From NCBI GenBank assembly GCA_017619615.1, contig JAFZRY010000025.1:45099-109098 (forward strand): a stretch of 64,000 nucleotides of DNA, written 5' to 3'. A program made the position numbers and the translations under genes. Below the pieces are notes generated by a model, which saw nothing but the letters and a program-made list of their open reading frames with translations, was not told the DNA's origin and did not search any database. This DNA comes from Lachnospiraceae bacterium. Lineage in GTDB: Bacteria > Bacillota > Clostridia > Lachnospirales > Lachnospiraceae. Below are positions 15,563-25,513 of this stretch, in pieces (within the stretch, counting starts at the first letter, position 1; every line of letters starts with the position of its first letter).

Positions 15563-16663
15563 ATGAAGAAGATCCTGGCACTGACTTTATCCCTTTGCCT
15601 GATCCTGGGTCTGGCTGCCTGCGGCGGCAAGACCGAACCCACCACCACTGCGGCTCCCGAGACCACCAAGGCTCAGGACCAGACCACGGCGGCTCCTGAA
15701 ACCACCAAGGCCCCCGAGACCACCGCGGCTCCCGCTGCGAAGATCAAGGTCGGCATGGTCACCGACGTAGGCGGCGTGAACGACCAGTCCTTCAACCAGA
15801 CTTCCTGGGAAGGCCTGCAGGCCCTGGCCGCGGAAGACAGCAGCTTCGAAGTGAAGTATCTGGAATCCAAGACCGACGCTGACTATCAGACCAACATCAA
15901 CACCTTCATCGACGACGGCTATGACCTGATCATCTGCGTGGGCTACATGCTGGCCGATGCCACCAAGGAAGCTGCCGAAGCCAACCCCAACCAGAAGTTC
16001 GCCATCATCGACGACTCCACCTGCGCTGAACTGCCCAACGTTGCCTGCCTGATGTTCGCTCAGGAGCAGGCCTCCTACCTGGTAGGTCTGGTTGCCGGTT
16101 CCGTGACCAAGAGCAAAACCGTCGGTTACGTCCAGGGCATGGTCTCCGATACCATGAACCTGTTCGGCATCGGCTACATCACCGGCGTCCTGGAAGTCTG
16201 CCCTGACGCTCAGGTCCTGCAGTACAACGCCAACAACTTCGGCGACATCCCCGGCGGCAACACCGCTGCCAAGGATATGATCACCAAGGGCGCTGACGTC
16301 ATCTACCACGCCGCCGGCGGCACCGGTATGGGCGTCATCAATGCCTGCGACGAAGCCGGCATCTGGGCCATCGGCGTAGATACCGACCAGTCCCCTCTGG
16401 CTCCCGAGCACGTGATCACCTCCGCCATGAAGCGCGTGGACGTGGCTTCCCAGGATATTTCCAAGGCTGTCAAGGACGGCAAGTTCACCGCCGGCGTACA
16501 TCTGTATGACCTGTCCAACGGCGGCGTGGACCTGGCTCCTACCCGGACCCATATCCCGGCCGAAGTGCTGCAGCTGGTCGAAGAGAAGAAGGCCGCCATC
16601 ATTGCCGGTCAGTTCAAGGTCCCGACCACTGTCGACGAGTGCCCTGCCTTCACGCTGAAATAA
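15563..16663 (+). CDS. BMP-family nucleoside-binding lipoprotein
   Basis: This is the substrate-binding subunit of an ABC importer of the basic membrane protein (PnrA/Med) family, whose members bind nucleosides. The 366-residue precursor has a lipoprotein signal peptide ending LGLAAC, so Cys20 is the likely lipid anchor. A Thr/Pro/Glu linker (about 24-58) follows, then the binding domain with VGMVTDVGGVNDQSFNQTSW and later YHAAGGTGMGV. ATG 15563 follows GGAGG; an upstream in-frame TTG has no ribosome site. It has its own promoter and terminator, which fits higher expression of the binding protein than of the transporter genes behind it. Confidence 0.93.
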   Translation: MKKILALTLSLCLILGLAACGGKTEPTTTAAPETTKAQDQTTAAPETTKAPETTAAPAAKIKVGMVTDVGGVNDQSFNQTSWEGLQALAAEDSSFEVKYLESKTDADYQTNINTFIDDGYDLIICVGYMLADATKEAAEANPNQKFAIIDDSTCAELPNVACLMFAQEQASYLVGLVAGSVTKSKTVGYVQGMVSDTMNLFGIGYITGVLEVCPDAQVLQYNANNFGDIPGGNTAAKDMITKGADVIYHAAGGTGMGVINACDEAGIWAIGVDTDQSPLAPEHVITSAMKRVDVASQDISKAVKDGKFTAGVHLYDLSNGGVDLAPTRTHIPAEVLQLVEEKKAAIIAGQFKVPTTVDECPAFTLK

Positions 16664-16679
16664 TTCAGTGAGGACGCGA

Positions 16680-16707
16680 GGAGCGGCTGAAAAGCCGCTC
16701 CTTTTTT
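16680..16707 (+). terminator. Terminator after the BMP lipoprotein gene
   Basis: A 9-bp GC-rich stem (16680-16688 with 16693-16701, loop GAAA) is followed by six T. It separates the lipoprotein transcript from the transporter operon. Confidence 0.88.
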
Positions 16708-16820
16708 GTTGCCGTTTTGTCCTGCATTCCGGGCCGGCGGGACATCGGTCCCTGCGCTTTCCGCCCCGGTCTCCGGGCCGATAAATCATCGGTCCCGTCG
16801 GTTTCTTCCTCGTTTTTTCA

Positions 16821-16849
16821 TTGACATTTTTTCTCTGACTCTGTACAAT
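16821..16849 (+). promoter_or_regulatory. Promoter of the nucleoside transporter operon
   Basis: A perfect TTGACA (16821-16826), a 17-base spacer and TACAAT (16844-16849) lie about 65 bases before the ATPase gene. Confidence 0.8.
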
Positions 16850-16915
16850 AAACTTACTTTATTATAGTCGTTTTGCGCGATCCAAAAGAAAACTGAACAA
16901 GAAGGGGGCAGACAC

Positions 16916-18454
16916 TTGGGAAAAGAACATGTGGACATGAATACGCCCGTCATCGAAATGCGGAACATCGTCAAGAAATTCGGCGATTTCACCGCGAATG
17001 ACGGCATCTATCTGACCGTCCACAAGGGAGAGATCCATGCGATCCTGGGCGAAAACGGAGCCGGCAAGTCCACGCTGATGAATCAGTTGTACGGACTGAT
17101 CAGGCCGACCTCCGGCGATATTTTAGTGCGCGGCCAGAAGATCGAAATGAATAATCCCCGGGACGCCATCGCGGCCGGCATCGGCATGGTCCATCAGCAC
17201 TTCATGCTGATCCAGCCGTTCACGGTCACGGAAAACATCGTACTGGGCACGGAGCCGGTGAACGGCATCAAACTGGATATGGTCAAGGCCCGCCAGAACG
17301 TGCTGGACATCTCCGAAAAATACGGCCTGTCCATCGACCCGGACGCCCGGATCGAGGACATTTCCGTCGGCATGCAGCAGCGCGTGGAGATCCTGAAGGC
17401 CCTGTACCGCGGGGCGGAGATCCTGATTCTGGACGAGCCGACCTCTTCCTTAACGCCGCAGGAGATCCTGGAACTGATCCAGATCATGCATAAGCTGACC
17501 GAGGACGGCAAGAGCATCATCCTGATCACCCACAAACTGAAGGAGATCAAGGAATCCGCCGACTTCTGCACCATCATCCGCCTGGGCAAATACATCAGCA
17601 CCGTGGACGTGGACACCGTCACGGAAAGCGACCTGGCCAACATGATGGTCGGCCGCAACGTCACCTTCAAGGTAGACAAGCCCGAGATGGAGCCCGGCGA
17701 AGTGGTGCTGGAGGTCAAAGACCTGCACGCCAAGGACTACCGCGACGTCGAGATCCTGAAGGGCCTGAACCTGAAGGTGCGGCGGAACGAGATCGTGGGT
17801 ATCGCCGGCATCGACGGCAACGGCCAGACGGAGCTGGTGGAGATCATCACCGGCTTAAAGAAAGGCACCGAAGGCGAAGTGCTGGTGAACGGCGTGAGCG
17901 TCTACAACAAGACGCCGCACTTCGGCTTTGAGCACGGCGTGTCCAGTATTCCCGCGGACCGTCAGAAGCACGGCCTGGTGCTGGCCCACTCCGTGGAGGA
18001 CAACCTGATCCTGCAGAATTACAAAAAGGATCCTTACGCGAAAAAGAGCATCCTGCAGCGCGGGCCGATCTTCAGCCACGCGCAGGAAGCGATCGCGAAA
18101 TTCGACATCCGTCCCGGCGGAAGCGAAAAACGCGCGGCCGGCACGCTGTCCGGCGGCAACCAGCAGAAGGTCATCATCGCCCGCGAGGTGTACAACGACA
18201 AGGACCTGCTGATCGCCGTGAACCCGACCCGCGGCCTGGACGTCGGCGCCATCGAATACGTGCACGGCTACCTGGTGGAGCAGCGCAACAAGGGCAAGGC
18301 CATTCTGCTCGTCTCCTTTGAACTGGACGAGATCATGAGCCTGTCCGACGTGATCGACGTCATCTTCGACGGCAGGATCGTAAGCCGCGTGCCCGGCAAG
18401 GAAGCCGATGAAAAGACGCTGGGCCTGATGATGGCAGGAGGTGGAAAAGCATGA
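16916..18454 (+). CDS. Nucleoside ABC transporter, double ATPase subunit
   Basis: A 512-residue ATPase with two ABC domains, like B. subtilis NupO/YufO and sugar-type RbsA. Domain 1 has Walker A GENGAGKST near residue 42, the signature ISVGMQQRVEIL and Walker B LILDEPTSSLT. Domain 2 has the degenerate Walker A GIDGNGQTE usual for this family, the signature LSGGNQQKVIIAREVY and AVNPTRGLDVG. I prefer the TTG start at 16916, which lies about 8 bases after GAAGGGGG; ATG 16937 is an alternative with a poorer site. It overlaps the next gene as ATGA. Confidence 0.93.
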   Translation: MGKEHVDMNTPVIEMRNIVKKFGDFTANDGIYLTVHKGEIHAILGENGAGKSTLMNQLYGLIRPTSGDILVRGQKIEMNNPRDAIAAGIGMVHQHFMLIQPFTVTENIVLGTEPVNGIKLDMVKARQNVLDISEKYGLSIDPDARIEDISVGMQQRVEILKALYRGAEILILDEPTSSLTPQEILELIQIMHKLTEDGKSIILITHKLKEIKESADFCTIIRLGKYISTVDVDTVTESDLANMMVGRNVTFKVDKPEMEPGEVVLEVKDLHAKDYRDVEILKGLNLKVRRNEIVGIAGIDGNGQTELVEIITGLKKGTEGEVLVNGVSVYNKTPHFGFEHGVSSIPADRQKHGLVLAHSVEDNLILQNYKKDPYAKKSILQRGPIFSHAQEAIAKFDIRPGGSEKRAAGTLSGGNQQKVIIAREVYNDKDLLIAVNPTRGLDVGAIEYVHGYLVEQRNKGKAILLVSFELDEIMSLSDVIDVIFDGRIVSRVPGKEADEKTLGLMMAGGGKA

Positions 18455-19662
18455 AAAAGAAAAGAAGCGTCTTAGAGATCATCTCTTCCGTCCGGTTCAT
18501 CCATATCCTGCTGGCCATCATCCTGGGGTTCATGGTCGGCGCGATCTTCCTGGCCGTCATGGGCGTTTCCGTGGGCGACGCGTACGGCAAACTGCTGGAC
18601 AGCGTGACCACGGTGAAAGGCCTTTCGTACGTGATCGTGTATGCGACGCCGTACATCCTGACGGGTCTGTCAGTGGCGTTCTCCTTTAAGACCGGCGTGT
18701 TCAACATCGGCGCCGAAGGTCAGTTCGTGGTGGGTTCCATGGCCGCCGCGGTGACCGGCATCCTCTTAAAGGACCTGCCCAAGCCCGTCCTGATCCCGCT
18801 TTGCTTTATCGCGGCCATGCTGGCCGGCGCCCTGTGGGGCATCATTGTCGCCACGCTGAAAACCAAATGGGGCATCAACGAAGTGCTGGCCATGATCATG
18901 TTCAACTGGATCGCCTTCTATTTAAGCAACTATATCGCAGGCCTGCCCGGCATCAAGAATACGGGGACGGCGGAAGCCACCCAGACCATTTCCGAAAATG
19001 CCCGGACCCTGCTTTCCAAGGACTTTATCAATAAGATGGGGCTGGCGCCGACGGCGAACTGGGGCATCCTGGTAGCCATCGCCGCGATGATCCTGGTGTG
19101 GTTCATCATTGAGAAGACCACGCTGGGCTACGAACTCAAGACCGTCGGTTCCAACCGCTTCGCCGCGGAATACGGCGGCATCGGCGTGAACCGCTCCATT
19201 CTGACGGCGCTGGCCATCTCCGGCGCGCTGGCCGGCCTCGGCGGCGCGCTGCAGGTCATGGGCATGGGCAGCCGTATCAGCATCTTCTCCGCCCAGGAAG
19301 GCTTCGGCTTCGGCGGCATCGTGGTGGCCCTGATCGGCTGCTCCAACCCCTTCGGAGCGCTGGCGGCCGGCCTCTTCTACGGTGCCCTGACCTACGGCGG
19401 CAGCAAGCTGAACCTGGTGGGCGCCCCCACACAGCTGATCAGCGTTATCGTCGGCACGGTGGTGTTCTTCATCGCCATCTCCGTGATCTTCGAGCGGCTG
19501 GGCGGCGGCCTGCGGGCCCGCCGGAACGCAGCCGCGCGTGCGGATAAGGAAAAGAGGGAGGCAGCCAAAGAACCTCCCGCGGAGGCCGTCAAACCTCCCG
19601 AGGGGGACGGCGCCGCAGGCCCTGCAAGCGAAAACGAGGGGAAGGAAGGTGAAGCGAAATGA
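18451..19662 (+). CDS. Nucleoside ABC transporter permease 1
   Basis: A 403-residue inner-membrane permease of the BPD_transp_2 (NupP/YufP) type, with roughly eight to ten hydrophobic segments. The GVFNIGAEGQFVVG motif near residue 90 is typical of the family. The last 50 or so residues form a charged Lys/Glu/Pro tail that should be cytoplasmic; family members often lack so long a tail. It starts inside the ATPase stop (ATGA) and ends inside the start of the second permease, so the three proteins are translated together. Confidence 0.93.
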   Translation: MKKKRSVLEIISSVRFIHILLAIILGFMVGAIFLAVMGVSVGDAYGKLLDSVTTVKGLSYVIVYATPYILTGLSVAFSFKTGVFNIGAEGQFVVGSMAAAVTGILLKDLPKPVLIPLCFIAAMLAGALWGIIVATLKTKWGINEVLAMIMFNWIAFYLSNYIAGLPGIKNTGTAEATQTISENARTLLSKDFINKMGLAPTANWGILVAIAAMILVWFIIEKTTLGYELKTVGSNRFAAEYGGIGVNRSILTALAISGALAGLGGALQVMGMGSRISIFSAQEGFGFGGIVVALIGCSNPFGALAAGLFYGALTYGGSKLNLVGAPTQLISVIVGTVVFFIAISVIFERLGGGLRARRNAAARADKEKREAAKEPPAEAVKPPEGDGAAGPASENEGKEGEAK

Positions 19663-20603
19663 CAGACGTGATCAACAGTTTAGGCATTTTATTATTCGCG
19701 ACGCTCGCTTACGGCACGCCGCTGATCTACGCTGCCCTGGGTTCCTGCTTCTCCGAGATCTCCGGCGTCGTGAACATCGGTATTGAAGGCATGATGACCG
19801 CCGGCGCCTTTACCGGCACGGTGACGGCCTACTTCACCGGCAATCCCTGGATCGGCTTCCTGTGCGGCGGCCTGGCCGGCATGCTGTTCGGCGCGCTGCA
19901 CGCCCTGGCTACGGTACGCCTCGGCGCGGACCAGACCATTGCCGGTACCGCCATCAACATGCTGGGCCCCGGCCTCGTGATCATGATCGCCCGCGTGCTG
20001 TTCAATTCGACGGACACCATCCCGCTGACCCCTGAACAGCGCATGCCCCGCCTGCTGACCGGCGTGTTCGATACCACGACCACCTTCGGGCGTTTCATGG
20101 ACAACGTGTTCTCCACCTACGCCTCCACCTATCTGGTGTTTGTCGCGGTGATCATCGTCTGGTTCGTCTTCTACAAGACCCGCTTCGGCCTGCGGATGCG
20201 CGCCTGCGGCGAACATCCCGCGGCCTGCGAGACGCTGGGTATCAACGTGCTGCGGACCCGTTTCCTCTGCGTCTGCATGTCCGGCTTCCTGGCCGGCCTC
20301 GGCGGCGCCTGCGTGACGATGGCCATCTCCAACCAGTTCCGGCCGATCTCCATCGTGGGCCAGGGCTTCATCGCCATCGCGGCGGTCATCTTCGGTAAAT
20401 TCCGGCCGCACGGCGCCCTGATCGGCTGTCTGCTGTTCGGCTTCTGCTCCGGCTTAAAGACCGTACTGGGCGGCTCCTCCGGCATCGACACGCAGCTGAT
20501 CTCCATGATCCCGTACGTGGTCACGGTGCTGGTGCTGATCCTGTTCGTGGGCAAGTCCCGCGTGCCGAGCGCCAGTGGCAAGCCGTTTATCAAAGCGCGG
20601 TAA
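19659..20603 (+). CDS. Nucleoside ABC transporter permease 2
   Basis: The partner permease (NupQ/YufQ type) has 314 residues, with hydrophobic segments throughout and the SGVVNIGIEGMMTAGAF motif near residue 35 that pairs with the same motif in permease 1. The start overlaps the previous stop as ATGA. With the lipoprotein at 15563 these genes make a complete importer. Its place opposite the purine synthesis operon supports purine nucleosides as substrate, which is inference. Confidence 0.93.
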   Translation: MTDVINSLGILLFATLAYGTPLIYAALGSCFSEISGVVNIGIEGMMTAGAFTGTVTAYFTGNPWIGFLCGGLAGMLFGALHALATVRLGADQTIAGTAINMLGPGLVIMIARVLFNSTDTIPLTPEQRMPRLLTGVFDTTTTFGRFMDNVFSTYASTYLVFVAVIIVWFVFYKTRFGLRMRACGEHPAACETLGINVLRTRFLCVCMSGFLAGLGGACVTMAISNQFRPISIVGQGFIAIAAVIFGKFRPHGALIGCLLFGFCSGLKTVLGGSSGIDTQLISMIPYVVTVLVLILFVGKSRVPSASGKPFIKAR

Positions 20604-20697
20604 TTCCCCGCCGCTTTCCGAACCGTTTCACTTCTCCTCCTGTTCCGTGCCTTCGGGCGCGGGCGGGAGGACTCTATAAAAACAAGGAGGTTACTGT

Positions 20698-22689
20698 ATG
20701 GAATTCATTCAGCAGTACGCACCCGTTATTTTAGGTGTCTGCGCTCTGATCTTCGCCTACTATCTGATCCGCAAGGTCAGCAAGGCGGATCCCGGCACGG
20801 AGCGGATGAAGGAGATCTCCACGTACATCCATGAAGGGGCGCGCGCTTTCCTGATTGCGGAGTACCGCATCCTGGTCTTTTTCGTCGCCATCCTGTTCCT
20901 GCTGATCGGGCTCGGCATCGGCTGGGTCACCGCCGTCTGCTTCCTGGTCGGCGCGGTCCTGTCCACGCTGGCCGGCTATATCGGCATGAACATCGCCACG
21001 AAAGCCAACGTGCGCACCGCGGCCGCGGCCAAGGATAAGGGCATGAACGCGGCGCTGTCGATCGCCTTCTCCGGCGGCGCGGTCATGGGCATGTGCGTGG
21101 TCGGCTTCGGCCTGGCCGGCGCGGCCGTCATTTATCTGATCACCGGCAGTGCGGACGCGCTGTCCGGCTTCTCGCTGGGCGCCTCTTCCATCGCCCTGTT
21201 TGCCCGTGTGGGCGGCGGTATCTATACCATGGCCGCCGACGTCGGCGCGGACCTGGTCGGCGAGGTGGAAGCCGGTATCCCGGAAGACGACCCCCGCAAC
21301 CCCGCCGTTATCGCGGATAACGTGGGCGACAACGGCGGCGACGTGGCCGGCATGGGCGCCGACCTGTTCGAGTCCTACGTGGGCTCCCTGATCTCCGCCG
21401 TCACGCTGGGCGTGGTCGGCTACCAGGTCAAAGGCGCGTTCTTCCCGCTGCTGATCGCGGCGCTGGGCATCCTGGCCGGCATCATCGGCTGCTTCTTCGT
21501 GAAGGGCGATGAGAACTCCAATCCGCATAAGGCGCTGAAGATGGGCAGCTACGTGGCGTCCGCGCTGGTCGTAGCCGGCACGGTCGGGCTCAGCTTCGCG
21601 TTCTTCGGCAATATCAAGGCGGCCATCGCGATCGTGTGCGGCCTGGTCGTCGGCCTGATCATCGGCTCCGTCACGGAGATCTACACGTCCGCGGACTACC
21701 GCTTCGTGAAGAAGATCGCCCAGCAGTCGGAGACCGGCCCGGCCACGACGGTCATCAGCGGCATCGCGGTGGGCATGCAGTCCACGGCGGTCCCGATCAT
21801 CCTGATCGCGGTCGGCATCATCGGCGCGTACCTGTCCTTCGGGCTGTACGGCATCGCGCTGGCGGCGGTCGGCATGCTGTCCACCACGGGCATCACCGTG
21901 GCCGTGGACGCATACGGTCCCATCGCGGACAACGCGGGCGGCATTGCGGAAATGAGCAGCCTGCCCAAATCCGTCCGGAAGATCACGGACAAACTGGACG
22001 CCGTGGGCAACACCACCGCGGCCATGGGCAAGGGCTTCGCGATCGGCTCCGCCGCGCTGACGGCGCTGGCGCTGTTCGTCTCCTACGCGCAGGCGGTCAA
22101 GCTGTTTGACAGCGGCATCAACGTGCTGGATTACAAGGTCATCGTCGGCCTGTTCATCGGCGGCATGCTGCCGTTCCTCTTCTCCTCCATGACCATGGAC
22201 TCCGTCTCCAAGGCGGCGTACAAGATGATCGAGGAAGTGCGCCACCAGTTCCGGACCATCCCCGGCCTGCTGGAAGGCACGGCCAAACCGGACTATAAGA
22301 AGTGCGTGGCGATCTCCACGCAGGCGGCGCTGCGCGAAATGCTGCTGCCGGGCATCATGTCCGTGCTCTCTCCCGTGCTGATCGGCATCCTGCTGGGCCC
22401 GGCGGCCCTGGGCGGCCTGCTGGCCGGCGCGCTGGTGACCGGCGTCATGCTGGCTATCTTCATGTCCAACTCCGGCGGCGCTTGGGATAACGCCAAGAAA
22501 TACGTGGAAGACGGCCACCACGGCGGCAAGGGTTCCGAGACCCACAAAGCGGCGGTCGTGGGCGATACCGTAGGCGACCCGTTCAAGGACACCTCCGGCC
22601 CGTCCATCAACATCCTGATCAAACTGATGACCGTCGTGTCCCTGGTCTTCGCCCCCCTGTTCGTGGCGATCGGCGGCCTGATCAAATAA
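20698..22689 (+). CDS. hppA: Membrane-bound proton/sodium-translocating pyrophosphatase
   Basis: The 663-residue polytopic protein hydrolyses pyrophosphate and pumps H+ or Na+ across the membrane. The active-site loop [31 protein letters not shown] is near residues 180-210 and [14 protein letters not shown] follows. The [16 protein letters not shown] segment near residue 436 has Ala where K+-independent enzymes have Lys, so this should be the K+-dependent type. Whether it pumps H+ or Na+ cannot be told by eye. ATG 20698 follows AAGGAGG. It is followed 13 bases later by a phosphotransacylase gene, probably as one operon. Confidence 0.96.
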   Translation: MEFIQQYAPVILGVCALIFAYYLIRKVSKADPGTERMKEISTYIHEGARAFLIAEYRILVFFVAILFLLIGLGIGWVTAVCFLVGAVLSTLAGYIGMNIATKANVRTAAAAKDKGMNAALSIAFSGGAVMGMCVVGFGLAGAAVIYLITGSADALSGFSLGASSIALFARVGGGIYTMAADVGADLVGEVEAGIPEDDPRNPAVIADNVGDNGGDVAGMGADLFESYVGSLISAVTLGVVGYQVKGAFFPLLIAALGILAGIIGCFFVKGDENSNPHKALKMGSYVASALVVAGTVGLSFAFFGNIKAAIAIVCGLVVGLIIGSVTEIYTSADYRFVKKIAQQSETGPATTVISGIAVGMQSTAVPIILIAVGIIGAYLSFGLYGIALAAVGMLSTTGITVAVDAYGPIADNAGGIAEMSSLPKSVRKITDKLDAVGNTTAAMGKGFAIGSAALTALALFVSYAQAVKLFDSGINVLDYKVIVGLFIGGMLPFLFSSMTMDSVSKAAYKMIEEVRHQFRTIPGLLEGTAKPDYKKCVAISTQAALREMLLPGIMSVLSPVLIGILLGPAALGGLLAGALVTGVMLAIFMSNSGGAWDNAKKYVEDGHHGGKGSETHKAAVVGDTVGDPFKDTSGPSINILIKLMTVVSLVFAPLFVAIGGLIK

Positions 22690-22702
22690 AGGAGATGAGA
22701 AA

Positions 22703-23620
22703 ATGAATCTGAGTTATCCTGAAGAATTCCAGCGGATCGTAGATAAAGCCAAGTCCTCCGGCAAGCCCAAACGGGTGGCCGTGGCCGGCGCCGACAACGA
22801 AAACATCCTGAAGGGCGTGTTCGCCGCGCAGGAAGCCGGCTTCGCGGAGCCGGTGCTGATCGGCAGCTTCCGCAAGGTCAAGGCGATCCTGGACGATCTG
22901 GGCCTGGCCGACCGTCCCTATGATTTCCAACCCGTGCACGCGGACATGAGCCCGGTGCAGTTCGCCATCGAAATGATCCAGGCCGGCAGCGCCGACGTGC
23001 TGATGCGCGGCAATACCCAGACCCGCGACTTCCTGCTCCCGGTGCTGAACAAATCCAACCACCTGGTCAAGGAAAACCAGCTGATCACCCACGTCAACGT
23101 GATGAAGTTCCCCGGCTACCCGAAGCCCCTGGCCATCTCCGACTGCACCCTGCTGGTGGAGCCGTCCCTGGAGCAGCGGGAAGACGTGGTCCGCAACATG
23201 GCCCGCGTCCTGCACCGCTTCGGCATCCCGAACCCGAACATCGCGCTGCTGGCGCTGGTCGAAAAGCCCAGTTTCCACATGCGCAACACCGTGGAAGCGC
23301 AGACCATCGTGCTGCATCATCAGGAAGAGCCGCTGGCACAGTGCAACCTGGTCGGCCCCATCACCTACGACCTGATCATCAGCAAGGAGGCCGCCCGCCT
23401 GAAACACTTCGACTGCGAGTACTGCGGCGAGTTCGACGGCATCGTGGTCCCGACCCTGCTGGCCGGCAACCTGATCTGCAAATTCCTGGATACGCACTTA
23501 AACGCCACCGGCTTCGGCATCCTGGTGGGAGCCAACATCCCCATCGCCATCTCCGGCCGCAGCGAATCCCCGGAGCACGCCTTCCTCTCCCTGGCCGCGT
23601 CCATCGCCGTCTTCGAGTAA
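22703..23620 (+). CDS. Phosphate acetyl/butyryltransferase family protein
   Basis: The 305-residue protein belongs to the phosphate acyltransferase (Pta/Ptb) family, which interconverts acyl-CoA and acyl-phosphate. Family segments include [16 protein letters not shown] near residue 97, [18 protein letters not shown] near 130, and [15 protein letters not shown] near 215. At about 300 residues it is nearer Ptb than Pta, but no butyrate kinase gene is adjacent, so the substrate is open. A strong AAAGGAGAT site precedes ATG 22703. It shares an operon with the pyrophosphatase and ends at a strong terminator. Confidence 0.88.
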   Translation: MNLSYPEEFQRIVDKAKSSGKPKRVAVAGADNENILKGVFAAQEAGFAEPVLIGSFRKVKAILDDLGLADRPYDFQPVHADMSPVQFAIEMIQAGSADVLMRGNTQTRDFLLPVLNKSNHLVKENQLITHVNVMKFPGYPKPLAISDCTLLVEPSLEQREDVVRNMARVLHRFGIPNPNIALLALVEKPSFHMRNTVEAQTIVLHHQEEPLAQCNLVGPITYDLIISKEAARLKHFDCEYCGEFDGIVVPTLLAGNLICKFLDTHLNATGFGILVGANIPIAISGRSESPEHAFLSLAASIAVFE

Positions 23621-23637
23621 GCGGACAGGCCCAATAT

Positions 23638-23682
23638 AAAAACAGTGCCATTTGGGCAGTTCCCAAGTGGCACTGTTTTTTG
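23638..23682. terminator. Long bidirectional hairpin terminator after the acyltransferase gene
   Basis: A 16-bp stem with one G-T pair (23641-23656 with 23662-23677) is followed by T on the plus strand and preceded by A (T on the minus strand). It can end both the acyltransferase gene and the facing Nudix gene. Its ACAGTGCCA arms and GGGCAGTTCCC centre resemble the repeats at 26237-26376. Confidence 0.85.
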
Positions 23683-23740
23683 TCATCTTTATCGCAGGGG
23701 CCGTTGTTTCAACGGCCCGCATGACGATATCAGGCCGTCC

Positions 23741-24316
23741 CTACGCGTTCTCTCTCCGCAAATACTCCGCCGCCTTCAGGATCCCCGTCTGCGTCTTCAC
23801 GTCCGGGAATTCGCCGCGCATCACGGCGGCAACGGCTTCGTCCAGCGGCAGGGTAAAGACGTTGATCTCCTCGTCCGCGTCCAGTTCCCGTTCGCCGGCG
23901 GTCAGGCCGCGGGCCAGGAACATGCGGATCTTTTCGTCGCTGTACGCGGGCGCGGAGTAGAAATCACCCAGGTCGATCCATTCCGCGGCGTGGAAGCCGG
24001 TCTCCTCGCGCAGTTCGCGCTGCGCGGCCTCCAGCGGGTCCTCGTTCACGGCGTCCAGCTTTCCGGCCGGGATCTCCGTGATCACGCGGTCGATGACATA
24101 GCGGTACTGCCGCTCCAGGACCACCTCCCCGTCCGCCGTGACCGGGACGATGCACACCGCGCCCAGATGCCGCACCAGTTCCCGGCCGGCGATGTTGCCG
24201 TTCGGGACGCGGACCGTGTCCAGGCGCATGTCAAGGATGCGGCCGTGGCGGATGAGGGTGGAGTCGATCCGGACTTCGCGGAGGGATTCGTATTCTTTGC
24301 GTTCCTGTTCTGTCAT
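23741..24316 (-). CDS. Nudix hydrolase, ADP-ribose pyrophosphatase type
   Basis: A 191-residue Nudix protein that most likely cleaves ADP-ribose to AMP and ribose phosphate. The Nudix box is near residues 85-107 (GKLDAVNEDPLEAAQRELRE followed by ETG), with one residue more than usual between the first Gly and Glu. The catalytic REL-REE core is intact. The SAPAYSDEKIRMFLA segment after it is typical of the ADPRase group. It starts 5 bases after the M42 peptidase stop, with GGGG just before as ribosome site, so the two are co-transcribed. Confidence 0.92.
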   Translation of the reverse strand: MTEQERKEYESLREVRIDSTLIRHGRILDMRLDTVRVPNGNIAGRELVRHLGAVCIVPVTADGEVVLERQYRYVIDRVITEIPAGKLDAVNEDPLEAAQRELREETGFHAAEWIDLGDFYSAPAYSDEKIRMFLARGLTAGERELDADEEINVFTLPLDEAVAAVMRGEFPDVKTQTGILKAAEYLRRENA

Positions 24317-24321
24317 CCGTC

Positions 24322-25356
24322 TTACCCCAGCAGATACGCCAGCAACAGCTCATACGTGTTCCGCAGGCCGTCGATGTGCGTCCGCTCATACCCGTGCGAA
24401 TTCGCCGTGCCGGGGCCGATCGCCGCGTGGCGGATATCGTAGCCCGCCATGACCGCGCCGTCCGCATCCGTGCCGTAGTGCGGCGTGAAAATGTCCATCA
24501 CGTAGTCCACGCCGGCTTTGATCGCCGCGGCGCGGAGCTCGTTCGTCATGGCCCAGTGGTAGGGGAAGCGCGAATCCTTCGCGAAAATGGACACTTTCCG
24601 CTCGTCGGAGTTCTGCTGCGGGCCGGTCGGCGCGATGTCCACCGCCAGGATGTCCTTCACGCCCCCGGGCAGCCAGGTCGTGCCGTGACCGATCTCCTCG
24701 AACATCGCGAAGTAGGCGTAGACCTTGCGGGACAGCGGCTTCCTCCCGCCTTTGATTGCCTTCATCGCGGTCAGCAGCGCCGCGGCGCAGGCCTTGTCGT
24801 CTACGAAATGCGACTTGATGTAGCCGTTCGCGTACACGAAGCGCGGCTCCAGCGCGATGATGTCGCCGGTGTCGATGCCCAGCGCTTTCGTGTCCTCCGC
24901 GGACTTCACGTTTTCGTCCAGCACCACGCATACGTTCGTCCGGAAATCCGGCGGCGTGACGCGCAGTTCCTCCTCCGTCACGTGGATGGAGTTCGGCGTG
25001 CGGCAGACGGAGCCCGTGAAGACCTTGCCGTCGCGGGTGTGGACGCGCACGTTCTCCATCATGCAGTAGAACGGGTACAGACCGCCCACGCTGCAGACGT
25101 TCAGCGTGCCGTCCGCGTTGACGTGGCGCACCATCAGGCCGATGTCGTCCAGGTGCGCGGTCACGACCAGCGGCTCGCCTTCGCCGCCCAGGTCCGCGAT
25201 CACGCCGCCCTTGCGGGTCGCCTCGTACGGCACCCCCATCTCGTCCAGGATCCCGCACAGCACCCGCTGCACCTCCTCGTACTGCCCCGTCGTGGAATCC
25301 GCCGCCAGCAGCCGCTCAAATACGGACAGACAATATTGCTCATCAAACTTCGTCAT
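24322..25356 (-). CDS. M42 family metallo-aminopeptidase
   Basis: The 344-residue protein is an M42 (glutamyl aminopeptidase/endoglucanase-like) dimetal peptidase, expected in the cytoplasm as a large oligomer. Metal ligands and catalytic residues are visible: His in VVTAHLDDIG near 70, Asp in HFVDDKACAAALL near 185, the Glu pair in MFEEIGHG near 217, Asp in AVDIAPTG near 240 and a late His in ERTHIDG. ATG 25356 is preferred over a GTG three codons earlier because it sits 9 bases after GAGG. A TATAAT at 25388-25393 (minus) could be its -10 box, but I see no good -35. Confidence 0.92.
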   Translation of the reverse strand: MTKFDEQYCLSVFERLLAADSTTGQYEEVQRVLCGILDEMGVPYEATRKGGVIADLGGEGEPLVVTAHLDDIGLMVRHVNADGTLNVCSVGGLYPFYCMMENVRVHTRDGKVFTGSVCRTPNSIHVTEEELRVTPPDFRTNVCVVLDENVKSAEDTKALGIDTGDIIALEPRFVYANGYIKSHFVDDKACAAALLTAMKAIKGGRKPLSRKVYAYFAMFEEIGHGTTWLPGGVKDILAVDIAPTGPQQNSDERKVSIFAKDSRFPYHWAMTNELRAAAIKAGVDYVMDIFTPHYGTDADGAVMAGYDIRHAAIGPGTANSHGYERTHIDGLRNTYELLLAYLLG

Positions 25357-25459
25357 GAAAAACACCTCGATTTCTCAGGATAAGATCATTATACCCGAAA
25401 TTTATCTGAAAGAAAAGAAGAAGCGGCAGGAAACGTGACAGGGAGTGGTGAATTCTTTT

Positions 25460-25486
25460 CTGACAAAGGAACCGTCCCCCTGTCAG
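25460..25486. repeat. Single 27-bp palindromic repeat (GGGGGACGGTTCC family)
   Basis: This copy is identical to the right arm at 908-934. Flanking GTGAATT and AATTCAC add further pairing. It lies between the M42 peptidase gene and the CIRCE element, where it could be a hairpin in either orientation. Confidence 0.88.
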
Positions 25487-25513
25487 AAATTCACAAAAAG
25501 TTCACAAAATTTG

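Noticed and set aside
20731-22545. 604-codon frame opposite hppA
   Set aside because: Product is a string of His/Asp/Arg/Gly typical of an antisense shadow of a membrane protein gene.
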